From NCBI RefSeq assembly GCF_900142755.1, contig NZ_FRCA01000004.1, positions 124,001-188,000 of the forward strand: a stretch of DNA of 64,000 nt, written 5' to 3'. A model generated the notes under the pieces. That model worked only from the letters and a program-made list of their open reading frames with translations. It had not been told where the DNA came from and did not search any database. Shown piece by piece: positions 1-7,897 of the stretch; the stretch's first letter is position 1, and each line of letters begins with the position of its first letter. Both the position numbers and the translations under genes were made by a program. Source of the stretch: Halomonas cupida (GTDB lineage Bacteria; Pseudomonadota; Gammaproteobacteria; Pseudomonadales; Halomonadaceae).

Positions 1-63
1 GGCGCCGGCAGTGGCGAAGGCAGCAGCACCAGCGATGGCAGTCGCCAACAGTGTCTTTTTCAT
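1..63 (-). CDS. N-terminal signal peptide of an exported protein, probably a porin (partial)
   Basis: An ATG at 63 on the minus strand opens a frame that runs off the left edge. The 21 codons visible encode a textbook Sec signal peptide: MKK, then a hydrophobic Ala/Leu stretch ending in small residues (ATAGA). An AAGGAA ribosome binding site lies about 9 bases before the ATG. Halomonas porins begin with very similar peptides, so an outer-membrane porin is the best guess, but no mature sequence is present. The 432-base leader region to its right fits a highly regulated envelope gene. Confidence 0.6.
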   Translation of the reverse strand, partial: MKKTLLATAIAGAAAFATAGA

Positions 64-495
64 TGCTGTGTTCCTTTTGACTAGCTTGCTGTTTCGATCG
101 TTTGCTGCGCGTGGGCAGCTTTGGCTTTGCCGGTCTATTGCCGGCTCGATTCTGGCCTTCCAGCTCCCTCTCGGGAGGTTTGAGGCAGCGAGCCCGACAT
201 CGGCGCGGCCTTGTTATAGTCCAATGCTCGCAAGGGCAACCATATAACGGGATTCCCGGAAGCGCAACAAGAAAAAAACACTGTTTTCCTTCATGCAGCC
301 CAGGAATTGGACAACGATCCCTGCGATTGCCCCACCTTCGCCAACCCATTTAATGAACATTGTTCGTTAATAAACAGGAACTTTTCGCTCATCACTCGAG
401 CCAAAGGCGGAGCGGATACATCATGCCCCGCCGATGTGACGCTTTCAAGTCAACGCGCAACATGACACAAGTTGAGCGAAAGATCGGAGGGCCCA
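64..495. other. Intergenic region upstream of the porin-like gene
   Basis: No credible gene lies here. On the minus strand, TTGCCC (234-239) and TATAAC (213-218), 15 bases apart, are a weak candidate promoter for the porin-like gene. A short inverted repeat GAACA-T-TGTTC lies near 355-365. No clear terminator hairpin follows the ProQ-type gene that ends at 496. Confidence 0.35.
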
Positions 496-2160
496 TCAAT
501 TGGCGTTATGGCGGGCCATCAGCGCATCCAGCTTGCGTTGAAGGCGACCTTCACGACTATCTTCCCGCTGCCCCCCTTCCCGCTGTCCTCGGGGCTCAGC
601 TTCGGCCGAAGGAGATGGCGAAGACGTGGACTGAGCGTCCCTGACCGCCCCTCCCGCCGCGGGCGGTGAAGCCTCCGGCTCTCTGGAGGACGCGCTGGCC
701 TTGTTCCCTGCAGCGGAAGCCTTGCCTCCCGTACCACGACGAGCCGGCTTGTTCCTGCGCCCCTGCTGTTGCCGCTCCGCCTGCAGGCGATCCAGTTTGC
801 GCTTGGCATACTCGGCCGCCTGGGCGTCCACCTGACCATCCACACCACCGCTGAGGTCAATGCGATCGGCTCCCTCGCGCACCGACTTCAGATAGCGCGG
901 CAGATTGACATAGCAGGCCAGAGCGCGACGAACCAGCTTCTCCGGCCATGGCTCCCGAGCCGCCAGATCTTCGTGGATGCCGACCTTGAGTGGGCGAGTA
1001 TGTCCCTTGAAGAAGGTCTGATCGTATTTCTGGTACCAATCTGCCAATAGAGACTGAGGAGACGGCGCCTTGTCGAAGGGCAGGTCGCCCTGCTCCACCG
1101 CAGGTCGAGAATCAGCATCCAACGTGGTTGAAGAGCCTTCAGCTCCGGAAGATAAATTGCCTTCAGCTGCGGAAGATAAATCGCCTCCCGTTTCCGGGGA
1201 TGGCGACAGGGCCCCCTCCGCGTTGGAAGGCAAGGATTCGCCAGCCTCAGTGGAGGGATGGGAGTGCTCTGCTTCAGGCACGCTGGATTCGGTGGACGCA
1301 GAGGCTTCCTCTTGAGGACGCGGCTCCTCGGCGGCGGCTTCCCGCTGTTGTTCACCCCCTGCCGGTGTCTGCCCCTCCGATGCCTCGGCATCGCCACTGG
1401 TCTGATCATGACGAGGCCGGTGGTGAATCAACGCCGCCAGCCCCTGGGCGCGACGAGTCGAACGGGAAAACATCGGTGTTGGGCTTGAGGAGGATGCTTC
1501 AGGGTGCTCGACACGCTCGCGCAGACGGGCATTGTGAGCTTCAAGCTCACGGTTCTGCTCATCCAGCTCGCGATTCTCTTCCGCCAGCTCACTGTTGTGG
1601 TCGGCCAACTGCTGGCGTTCGTCGCGCACCTGCGTAAGCTCAGCCTCCAGTTCGCCAATACGTGCCTGTTGAGCCTGCTGTTGTTCGTTCAACTGCGCCT
1701 GGGCGTCAGCCTGAGCTTCAGCAAATCGGGCCTGCTGTTGAGCGGCCTCGTCCAACTGTGACTGGGCCTGCTGCCAGCGATGCTCGATTTCCGTATGGCG
1801 CTGCCGTAACTCATCAAGGCTCTGCTGCCGCTCGTCGCACCGCTGCTGAAGTTGTTCACGCTCCAGCTGGAGCTCTTCACAAGCCCGCTGAAGCTCTTCA
1901 CAACGATGCTCAAGGGTTTGACGATGCTGTTGCTGCTCGGCGCTGCTTGCCTGGAGGCTGTCGCGTTCCCGAGTCACCTCCGCGAGCTGTTCCTGCTGTT
2001 CGACCAACTGCTGCTCGAGCGACTCCTGCTGCCGAGAGGCACTATCCAGCTCTGAAGTGAGGCGCTGTTCGCGAAGGTAACCTTCACGCAGTCCGTCCAC
2101 CAGCGTCGCCAAACGTTGCTCGAGCGCATTCAACGGATGCTCTGCGTGCGTATCGATCAC
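496..2160 (-). CDS. ProQ/FinO-domain RNA-binding protein with long N-terminal coiled coil
   Basis: The 554-residue product has three parts. Residues about 20-235 are Gln/Glu-rich heptads typical of a long coiled coil. Residues about 235-360 are a Ser/Glu/Pro/Ala-rich linker. Residues about 364-456 are a ProQ/FinO domain, recognised by LLADWYQKY, then RPLKVGIHEDL, and ACYVNLPRYLKSV. A basic, disordered tail follows in place of the Tudor-like domain of E. coli ProQ. The family binds structured RNAs and acts as an sRNA or 3'-end chaperone, so RNA binding is expected; the coiled coil suggests self-association or a protein partner, which is inference. The start is GTG at 2160, chosen for the strong GGAGGG site just upstream. 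It appears to be transcribed alone. Confidence 0.85.
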   Translation of the reverse strand: MIDTHAEHPLNALEQRLATLVDGLREGYLREQRLTSELDSASRQQESLEQQLVEQQEQLAEVTRERDSLQASSAEQQQHRQTLEHRCEELQRACEELQLEREQLQQRCDERQQSLDELRQRHTEIEHRWQQAQSQLDEAAQQQARFAEAQADAQAQLNEQQQAQQARIGELEAELTQVRDERQQLADHNSELAEENRELDEQNRELEAHNARLRERVEHPEASSSSPTPMFSRSTRRAQGLAALIHHRPRHDQTSGDAEASEGQTPAGGEQQREAAAEEPRPQEEASASTESSVPEAEHSHPSTEAGESLPSNAEGALSPSPETGGDLSSAAEGNLSSGAEGSSTTLDADSRPAVEQGDLPFDKAPSPQSLLADWYQKYDQTFFKGHTRPLKVGIHEDLAAREPWPEKLVRRALACYVNLPRYLKSVREGADRIDLSGGVDGQVDAQAAEYAKRKLDRLQAERQQQGRRNKPARRGTGGKASAAGNKASASSREPEASPPAAGGAVRDAQSTSSPSPSAEAEPRGQREGGQREDSREGRLQRKLDALMARHNAN

Positions 2161-2313
2161 GTCGTATCCCTCCAGGCTTGACGCCCTGTCCCATAAAAGA
2201 CAGTTCGAAAACTACTCATGCTCACCCGTTGGCCGATCCCGGGCCAGAGTCAGCAGATGTTGTTCAGTTATCCAGACAGTCTGTGCCAGCCCCGCCAATG
2301 TCGCAATTGTCTC

Positions 2314-2856
2314 TCAGCAGCGACGCTCATAGCGAACAAAACGATAGTTCGGTTGGCCATCGGCGGGCGTACCGGCAACGCTATCCACCTCCTGCCACTG
2401 GCTGAGGTCCAGCTCGGGGAAAAACGCGTCTCCCTCGAGCTCGATATCAACCTCGGTGAGATAGAGGCGCTGGGCCACCGGCAATGCCTGAGCATAGATC
2501 TGCGCGCCGCCCATCACCATGATCTCATCCGCCGCATCAACAGTGGCATGCTGATCGGCCATCTCGATGGCACTGGCCAGATCGTGACAGACCCGCACGC
2601 CATCATGCTGGAAGGCAGTATCCCGGGTCACCACAATATTCAGTCGGTTGGGCAACGGGCGTCCGATGGACTCGAAGGTCTTGCGCCCCATTACCAGCGG
2701 CTTCACCTGGGTCATGCGCTTGAAGAACTTGAGGTCTTCCGGCAGATACCAGGGCAGTTGATTATCGACGCCGATCACTCTGTTGCGCGACATCGCCGCA
2801 ATCATCGCCACCGGAATCAGTGTATCGAGCATCTGAATGGGAGCCTGTTCGCTCAT
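2314..2856 (-). CDS. folA: Dihydrofolate reductase
   Basis: It reduces dihydrofolate to tetrahydrofolate with NADPH, recycling the cofactor oxidised by the thymidylate synthase encoded just upstream. The family core begins near residue 16 (VAMIAAMSRNRVIG) and includes the substrate region LPWYLPEDLKFFK, where Asp41 corresponds to the catalytic Asp27 of the E. coli enzyme, and the NADPH-binding motifs VMGRKTFESIG and VVTRD. At 180 residues it is about 20 longer than E. coli FolA, mostly an N-terminal extension. The ATG at 2856 has an AAGAGG site upstream. The operon order lgt-thyA-folA makes folate and dTMP metabolism its role. The start codon lies inside a 20-bp tandem duplication. Confidence 0.96.
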   Translation of the reverse strand: MSEQAPIQMLDTLIPVAMIAAMSRNRVIGVDNQLPWYLPEDLKFFKRMTQVKPLVMGRKTFESIGRPLPNRLNIVVTRDTAFQHDGVRVCHDLASAIEMADQHATVDAADEIMVMGGAQIYAQALPVAQRLYLTEVDIELEGDAFFPELDLSQWQEVDSVAGTPADGQPNYRFVRYERRC

Positions 2857-2887
2857 ACCGCCACCTCTTCACTCATACCGCCACCTC
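2848..2887. repeat. 20-bp tandem duplication at the thyA-folA junction
   Basis: Two adjacent 20-base units (2848-2867 and 2868-2887) differ at one base. Read on the minus strand, each carries GAGGTGGCGGTATGA. The unit nearer thyA supplies the thyA stop codon and the other supplies the folA start. Each copy still shows the ATGA overlap expected of an ancestral coupled junction. Confidence 0.9.
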
Positions 2888-3730
2888 GGCCTTTATATGC
2901 GGGTGTGGATCGTAGTCCTGGATCGAGATGTGCTCGAAGCGGAAATCAAACAGGTTTGATACCGAGGCATCCAGTTCCAGACGTGGCGCGTGACGAGGTT
3001 CACGCGACAGCTGTTCGCGGGCCTGGTCAAGGTGGTTCAGATAAAGGTGAGCGTCCCCCAGAGTATGCACGAAATCCCCCGGCTTCAGCCCCACCACCTG
3101 GGCGATCATCTGCGTCAACAGCGCATAGCTGGCGATGTTGAAGGGGACCCCGAGGAAGATATCCGCGCTGCGCTGATAGAGCTGACAGGACAAACGACCA
3201 TCGGCAACATGGAACTGGAACAGGCAATGACAAGGCGGCAACGCCATCTCATCGACCAGTGCCGGGTTCCAGGCTGAGACAATCAGCCGGCGTGAGTGCG
3301 GATTGCTGGACAACTGCTCAAGCAGCTTCGCAATCTGGTCGACGTGGCCACCGCGCGGGTCCGGCCAGCTACGCCACTGGTAACCATACACCGGCCCGAG
3401 ATCGCCATTCTCGTCAGCCCACTCGTCCCAGATACGCACCCCATTTTCCTTCAGGTAGGCAATATTGGTATCGCCCTGAAGGAACCACAGCAGCTCATGG
3501 ATGATAGAGCGCAGGTGCAGTTTCTTGGTGGTCAGCAGAGGAAAGCCCCGCGCCAGATCGAAGCGCATCTGGTGGCCGAACAGCGAACGCGTCCCGACAC
3601 CGGTACGATCCGAGCGCTCGACGCCGTTCTCCAACACTTCGCGCATCAGGTCCAGATAGGGGGCTTCGAGAGCCGGCTTTTGAAGAGCAGGCTGCTCAGG
3701 GGCGAGTAGACCAGAATCAGTCAAGGACAT
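2873..3730 (-). CDS. thyA: Thymidylate synthase
   Basis: It methylates dUMP to dTMP using 5,10-methylene-tetrahydrofolate. The frame matches E. coli ThyA almost throughout: [19 protein letters not shown], the folate region [19 protein letters not shown], the catalytic cysteine in [12 protein letters not shown], the dUMP-phosphate arginines in [12 protein letters not shown], and the C terminus [14 protein letters not shown] use ATG at 3730 (285 residues), preceded by AGAG. The frame stays open to a further ATG at 3778, but that start lacks a ribosome binding site and borders a tandem-repeat array. The gene lies between lgt and folA, the classic lgt-thyA arrangement. Confidence 0.96.
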   Translation of the reverse strand: MSLTDSGLLAPEQPALQKPALEAPYLDLMREVLENGVERSDRTGVGTRSLFGHQMRFDLARGFPLLTTKKLHLRSIIHELLWFLQGDTNIAYLKENGVRIWDEWADENGDLGPVYGYQWRSWPDPRGGHVDQIAKLLEQLSSNPHSRRLIVSAWNPALVDEMALPPCHCLFQFHVADGRLSCQLYQRSADIFLGVPFNIASYALLTQMIAQVVGLKPGDFVHTLGDAHLYLNHLDQAREQLSREPRHAPRLELDASVSNLFDFRFEHISIQDYDPHPHIKAEVAV

Positions 3731-3796
3731 CAGCTTCTCTGTTTCGGGCAGTCGGAAAGTGGCCTGTGTCTGGAACATGTTTTCAGGAAATGGGGT

Positions 3797-3847
3797 CAGA
3801 AAACGGTTTCAGAAAACAGCTCCAGAAAACGGTTCCAGAAAACGGCG
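3797..3847. repeat. Four tandem 13-bp repeats just upstream of thyA
   Basis: Units starting at 3797, 3810, 3823 and 3836 follow the pattern CAGAAAACGGTTC with one to three changes each, and the fourth is incomplete. Looser CAGGAA-type relatives continue to about 3880. They sit in the thyA leader, within the 333-base gap between thyA and lgt. They could be a binding array or a neutral microsatellite. Confidence 0.85.
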
Positions 3848-3967
3848 CAGGAATACGATTCAGGAAAGGAGTTCCAGGACAGGCGCTCAAGGAAAATAGT
3901 CTAAAGAAAATCGCCGCTCCAGGCCAGGAGACGGCGATTTGTCGTTCACCCCATTGAAGGTGCGTTC

Positions 3968-4065
3968 GTAGCTCGCGACCCACATGGATGTGGGAAGTGC
4001 ACATTCGTCGGGAACGAACATGGGCCAGCTCGTGGCTCGTGGCTCGTGGCTCGTGGCTCGTAGCT
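3968..4065. repeat. Structured intergenic repeat (copy A) abutting the lgt stop codon
   Basis: The core holds two hairpins. The first pairs CCCACAT (3979-3985) with ATGTGGG (3988-3994). The second pairs TTCGT (4004-4008) with ACGAA (4014-4018) around the loop CGGGA. To its right the heptamer GCTCGTG repeats four to five times (4027-4063) and ends exactly at the lgt stop codon (4064-4066). Related copies lie at 24390-24595 and 31216-31386. Confidence 0.85.
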
Positions 4066-4852
4066 ACAGCTTCCCATCCACGGGTTGGCGACGAGACCAC
4101 ACCACCAGCAGGACACCAAACAGGATCATCGGCAAGCTGAGCAGCATACCCATGGTCATCCATCCCAGAGCGATGAAACCAAGCTGCGGGTCGGGAAGAC
4201 GCACAAACTCCACCGAAAAGCGGAATGCGCCATAGCAGATCAGGAACAGGCCGGACACCAGACCGCGACGACGCGGCTGCGCGGACACCCACCACAGGAT
4301 CACGAACAGCACCACACCTTCCAGCAGCGCTTCATAGAGCGAAGACGGGTGGCGCGGCTCAGGACCGTAGCCGGGAAACGGCATGCCCCAGGGTAGATCG
4401 GTGACACGCCCCGGCAACTCATGGTTGATGAAGTTGCCGATACGCCCTGCGCCCAGCCCCACCGGCACCAGAGGAGCAACGAAGTCCGTCAGGGTGAAGA
4501 AGGCCAACCCCTTGCGGCGAGCAAACAGCAGCGCCGCAACCAGCACGCCGATCAGACCGCCGTGGAAGCTCATGCCACCATCCCAGACCTTGAAGACCCA
4601 CAGCGGATCGCCGAGCCACTGATCCAGCCCGTAGAACAGCGCATATCCCAGCCGTCCACCGCCGACCACACCGACGGCCGTGTAGAACAGCAGATCGCTG
4701 ACATCATCGCGGGTCAGGCCGATGCGCGCAGCACGACGACACCCCAGCCACCAGGCGGCGACAAAGCCCACCACATACATCAGTCCGTACCAATGCACCT
4801 TGAAGGGCCCAAGCGCGATGGCCACCGGATCGATTTCAGGATAACTCAACAT
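4064..4852 (-). CDS. lgt: Prolipoprotein diacylglyceryl transferase
   Basis: This inner-membrane enzyme transfers diacylglycerol from phosphatidylglycerol to the lipobox cysteine of prolipoproteins, the first step of lipoprotein maturation. The 262 residues show about seven hydrophobic helices, the essential-histidine motif [11 protein letters not shown], and the Lgt signature [16 protein letters not shown]. Length and order fit the family. It is the first gene of lgt-thyA-folA, but 333 bases of repeats separate it from thyA, so coupling may be loose. A heptamer array starts directly at its stop codon and may act as a 3'-end element. Confidence 0.96.
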   Translation of the reverse strand: MLSYPEIDPVAIALGPFKVHWYGLMYVVGFVAAWWLGCRRAARIGLTRDDVSDLLFYTAVGVVGGGRLGYALFYGLDQWLGDPLWVFKVWDGGMSFHGGLIGVLVAALLFARRKGLAFFTLTDFVAPLVPVGLGAGRIGNFINHELPGRVTDLPWGMPFPGYGPEPRHPSSLYEALLEGVVLFVILWWVSAQPRRRGLVSGLFLICYGAFRFSVEFVRLPDPQLGFIALGWMTMGMLLSLPMILFGVLLVVWSRRQPVDGKL

Positions 4853-4915
4853 AGGTAAGTTGCTTCCCTGCAGGAAAATCTGGAAATGAATATGACTGCC
4901 GACATCGACAAGGGT

Positions 4916-5707
4916 TCAGGGCAAAAGAAACCCCAGCCCTACAATAACCAGCAATGCAGCAAATGACAGTTTGAGCACCCGGGCAGGGAGATAATGCGCC
5001 AGACGCACTCCGAGCCGCGCACAGGGCACACTGGTGACGACGATGCCGATGAAGGCCGGCACCATGACATAGCCCAGCGCACCTTCAGGCAGTCGCACAT
5101 CGCCCCAACCGGTGATCATGAAGGTCGCCGCGCCCACCAGCGCAATCGGCAGACCGCAGGCCGACGAAGTGCCCACCGCCTGGGTCATGGTCGCACCACA
5201 GCGGATCAGCCAGGGCACACTCAGCGTGCCACCGCCGATACCGAACAATGCCGATATACCTCCAATTACCCCACCGGCAGCCACCATCCTGCCTTTTCCG
5301 GGCGAGGTGCTTCCGGCGGGGGGCGAACGCCCGAAAACCAGTCTCGCGGCCACCAGCAGCAGAAAGATACCGAACAGGATACCCAGCTTGCCACCGGAAA
5401 GACTGCCGGCGACGAACACTCCTGCTACGGCGCCGACCACCAGGCCCGGCAACAATGCCTGCAACCAGTCACGCCGGACGCTGCCTCGGCGCAGATGCCC
5501 CAGCGCAGAAGAGGCTCCGGTCACCGATATGGTAGCCAGTGAGGTGCCCACAGCGAGATGCATGGACACGTCCGGCGAGACATTCAACAATGAGAACACC
5601 GAGACCAGACTGGGCACGATGATCAGGCCTCCCCCGACTCCGTAGAGACCCGCCATGGTGCCAGCCACCGCCCCGAGGGCGAGATAGGCCAGCAGGGACA
5701 GCAGCAT
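4916..5707 (-). CDS. TSUP-family membrane transporter (TauE/SafE type)
   Basis: The 263-residue product is almost wholly hydrophobic, with about eight predicted membrane spans. It carries two repeats of the family motif: AGLYGVGGGLIIVPSL near the N terminus and SALFGIGGGTLSVPWL in the second half. TSUP proteins export or import sulfite, sulfoacetate or other small organic anions. The substrate cannot be read from sequence. Its ATG at 5707 overlaps the stop of the upstream membrane response-regulator gene (TGATG), so the two are probably translationally coupled. Confidence 0.9.
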   Translation of the reverse strand: MLLSLLAYLALGAVAGTMAGLYGVGGGLIIVPSLVSVFSLLNVSPDVSMHLAVGTSLATISVTGASSALGHLRRGSVRRDWLQALLPGLVVGAVAGVFVAGSLSGGKLGILFGIFLLLVAARLVFGRSPPAGSTSPGKGRMVAAGGVIGGISALFGIGGGTLSVPWLIRCGATMTQAVGTSSACGLPIALVGAATFMITGWGDVRLPEGALGYVMVPAFIGIVVTSVPCARLGVRLAHYLPARVLKLSFAALLVIVGLGFLLP

Positions 5708-6822
5708 CAGTCCATGCCCCCGGGTGCCGCATCTCCCCCCTTCAACCAGGTCTCGACGGTCTCGAGCAGCGCCTGGGGCCGATAGGGTTTGGCCAGAACA
5801 CCATCCATACCCGCCTCTCGGAAACGCTGCTGGTCCTGATCATTGGCGTTGGCCGTCAGGGCTATCACGGCTGCCCTTTGCCGCTGGGGCGACGCGGCCT
5901 CGAAGGCACGCAGGCGTCGACAGGCTTCGACGCCATCGATATCGGGTAGGACAATATCCATGAGAACCAGATCAACAGCATGAGTCTGCAGCAACTCGAG
6001 GGCCTCGCCACCGCTGGTCGCAGTGATGACACCAAACCCTTCGCGCTCCAGAACCTGACGCGCCAGCATCAGATTGACGGGACCGTCGTCGACGATCAAT
6101 ACCCGGGCTGCGGGTGCAGCAGGATCATCGCCATCCTCAACCTTTCCATCATCGAGGTTCTCCAGCAACAGGCGCACATCCGACAAGCGACGGCGCAACT
6201 CATCGCCATCCGTCACCTGCTGAAGCACGTCACGCCTCTCCACCAGCTCGATGACTGGTGCCAGTGAACCTGCGATGTGCGCAAGATAGCTCGACTTGAG
6301 ACGCGACTCATTGCGGGCACGCGCCAGGGCGGTGGCAAGGCGCTGGATCTCGTCACGCAGTATGGGTTCCTGACTACTGGGCGGCGTTACTGGATCGGAA
6401 CTGGGAGGTTGACGACTGTCATAGAAACGCAGTAGCTGATCAACGCCCTTGATGGCATTGAGCACCCGCTCCGTCAAAGAGGCGTCATCATGCTCCGGCC
6501 ACGAAACACCCAGTAGTGCGAAGCGTCGCGAAAGCCTTTCATCGATGTTGTCCAGGGTCCCATCCAGGCACCTCTGCAGACGATCAACACGGTGACGCAG
6601 CAGCATCAGGAAGATCAGCAGATTGAGCGTGGTTCCGGCCACCAGGCCCATCATCAGCCACAGGTTGGTCCCCCAGTTGGCCGCCTGGGGCATCAGCCAG
6701 TGCAGGCTGCCACCGAGCCCCAGTCCCAACAGCAACAACACCATTTGAGCAATGGTCACCGGCCACAGAATGGGCATCACCAACCGGTACCAGATGCGAT
6801 CCTTGCGTGTCTCACCCGCCAT
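5707..6822 (-). CDS. Membrane-anchored response regulator with degenerate histidine-kinase remnant
   Basis: From the ATG at 6822, which has an AGGA site, the product is 371 residues. Two membrane spans lie near residues 15-42 and 52-77. A helical stretch then resembles a HisKA dimerisation helix (LKSSYLAHIAGSLAPVIE, from about residue 175), but glycine stands where the phospho-acceptor histidine of the usual SHE(L/I)RTP box would be. No HATPase domain follows. Residues about 240-360 are a good receiver domain with VDDG, the phosphorylatable aspartate in LVLMDIVLPDIDG, ALTA and LAKPY. The protein looks like a hybrid kinase that lost its catalytic parts and keeps only a membrane-tethered receiver, perhaps a phosphate sink or scaffold. 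An upstream ATG at 6882 lacks a ribosome binding site. The stop overlaps the transporter start. Confidence 0.75.
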   Translation of the reverse strand: MAGETRKDRIWYRLVMPILWPVTIAQMVLLLLGLGLGGSLHWLMPQAANWGTNLWLMMGLVAGTTLNLLIFLMLLRHRVDRLQRCLDGTLDNIDERLSRRFALLGVSWPEHDDASLTERVLNAIKGVDQLLRFYDSRQPPSSDPVTPPSSQEPILRDEIQRLATALARARNESRLKSSYLAHIAGSLAPVIELVERRDVLQQVTDGDELRRRLSDVRLLLENLDDGKVEDGDDPAAPAARVLIVDDGPVNLMLARQVLEREGFGVITATSGGEALELLQTHAVDLVLMDIVLPDIDGVEACRRLRAFEAASPQRQRAAVIALTANANDQDQQRFREAGMDGVLAKPYRPQALLETVETWLKGGDAAPGGMD

Positions 6823-7005
6823 GTCGAATCCTGTCACACGGAAGTGCGGATGAGTGTACGTTGCCGAGTAGTACCTTGTCATTTGCGCATGTATGCATAC
6901 AGCTCACTACATCTCAACGCTATGAATTGATCTCGATGACGAAACTCAGGCCCGACTTTTTCCGCCACACTTTCGCACTTGTCTGGTTCCCGCTAATCTG
7001 CGGTC

Positions 7006-7836
7006 ATGTGTCTTATCGCCCTGCATTTCGCCCCGGGGACTTCAGTCCCTCTGATACTCGTTGCCAACCGCGACGAGCAGCATAGTCGTCCCACTGCACC
7101 GCTGGCTACCTGGCGCGACCACTCCACGATCAGTGGCGGCCGCGACCTCCAGGCAGGAGGTAGTTGGCTGGCGGTACATCAACGCGGCCGCTTCGCCGCC
7201 CTGACCAATGTGCGCGATCCTGAACTCATCAGTACCCCGCAGACTCCCAGCCGCGGCCAACTGGTGCGCGATGCCCTGCTGGCCGATGACCTCGAGGCCT
7301 GGCTGGAGCTGCAACTGACCGGCACCGGGCTCGCCTACGGTGGGTTCAACCTGCTGGTTGGCGATGCCCAGCACCTCTGGCACCTGAGCCGCCATCGTCA
7401 GGGCATGCAACTGGCGGCGGTGACGGCGGGCACCCACGGCCTGTCCAACGCCACCCTGGATAGTCCCTGGCCCAAACTGGTCGAAGTACGCGACGCATTG
7501 AGCCGAGATATGGCAGAAGGCCTGGAGCCATCACTGCGGTTGCCCGAGAGCAGAGCCTGTTTTGCAGACACCCGCCAGGCACCGGATGCCATGTTGCCTG
7601 ATACCGGAGTCGGTCTTGAACTGGAGCGTTTTCTCTCCGCGCCCTTCATCGTCGGCGAAGACTACGGCACCCGTTCAACAACACGCCTTGCCCTGGTGAC
7701 TACTGACTCAGCCCCCCACTTCCGCATGATCGAACAGCGCTTCGGCGCACAGGGCATCGCACTGGGTAAAAGTCAGCTGGAGATACCGATCACCGCCGAA
7801 CAACGGGCGACACTGGTGTCCGGGGTCGACCGCTGA
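7006..7836 (+). CDS. NRDE (TANGO2-like) family protein
   Basis: The protein opens with an N-terminal cysteine (MCLIALHF) and the hallmark LILVANRDEQHSRPT. Further family blocks follow: WLAVHQRGRFAALTNVR, then YGGFNLLVGD, then GTHGLSNATLDSPWPKL. At 276 residues it has the usual size. TANGO2 homologues in animals and some bacteria have been linked to haem trafficking; the bacterial role is not settled, and the exposed N-terminal Cys recalls Ntn hydrolases. It is a single gene, divergent from the response-regulator gene and convergent with ptsP. No obvious ribosome binding site precedes the ATG. Confidence 0.88.
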   Translation: MCLIALHFAPGTSVPLILVANRDEQHSRPTAPLATWRDHSTISGGRDLQAGGSWLAVHQRGRFAALTNVRDPELISTPQTPSRGQLVRDALLADDLEAWLELQLTGTGLAYGGFNLLVGDAQHLWHLSRHRQGMQLAAVTAGTHGLSNATLDSPWPKLVEVRDALSRDMAEGLEPSLRLPESRACFADTRQAPDAMLPDTGVGLELERFLSAPFIVGEDYGTRSTTRLALVTTDSAPHFRMIEQRFGAQGIALGKSQLEIPITAEQRATLVSGVDR

Positions 7837-7897
7837 CCAGGCCATCAAATGCATCCTCATTGAGCCGCGATCAGTACAGCACTGGGGAATCACGGAG

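Noticed and set aside
4027..4063. Heptamer arrays as a CRISPR
   Set aside because: Units are seven bases with no unique spacers, and there are no cas genes.
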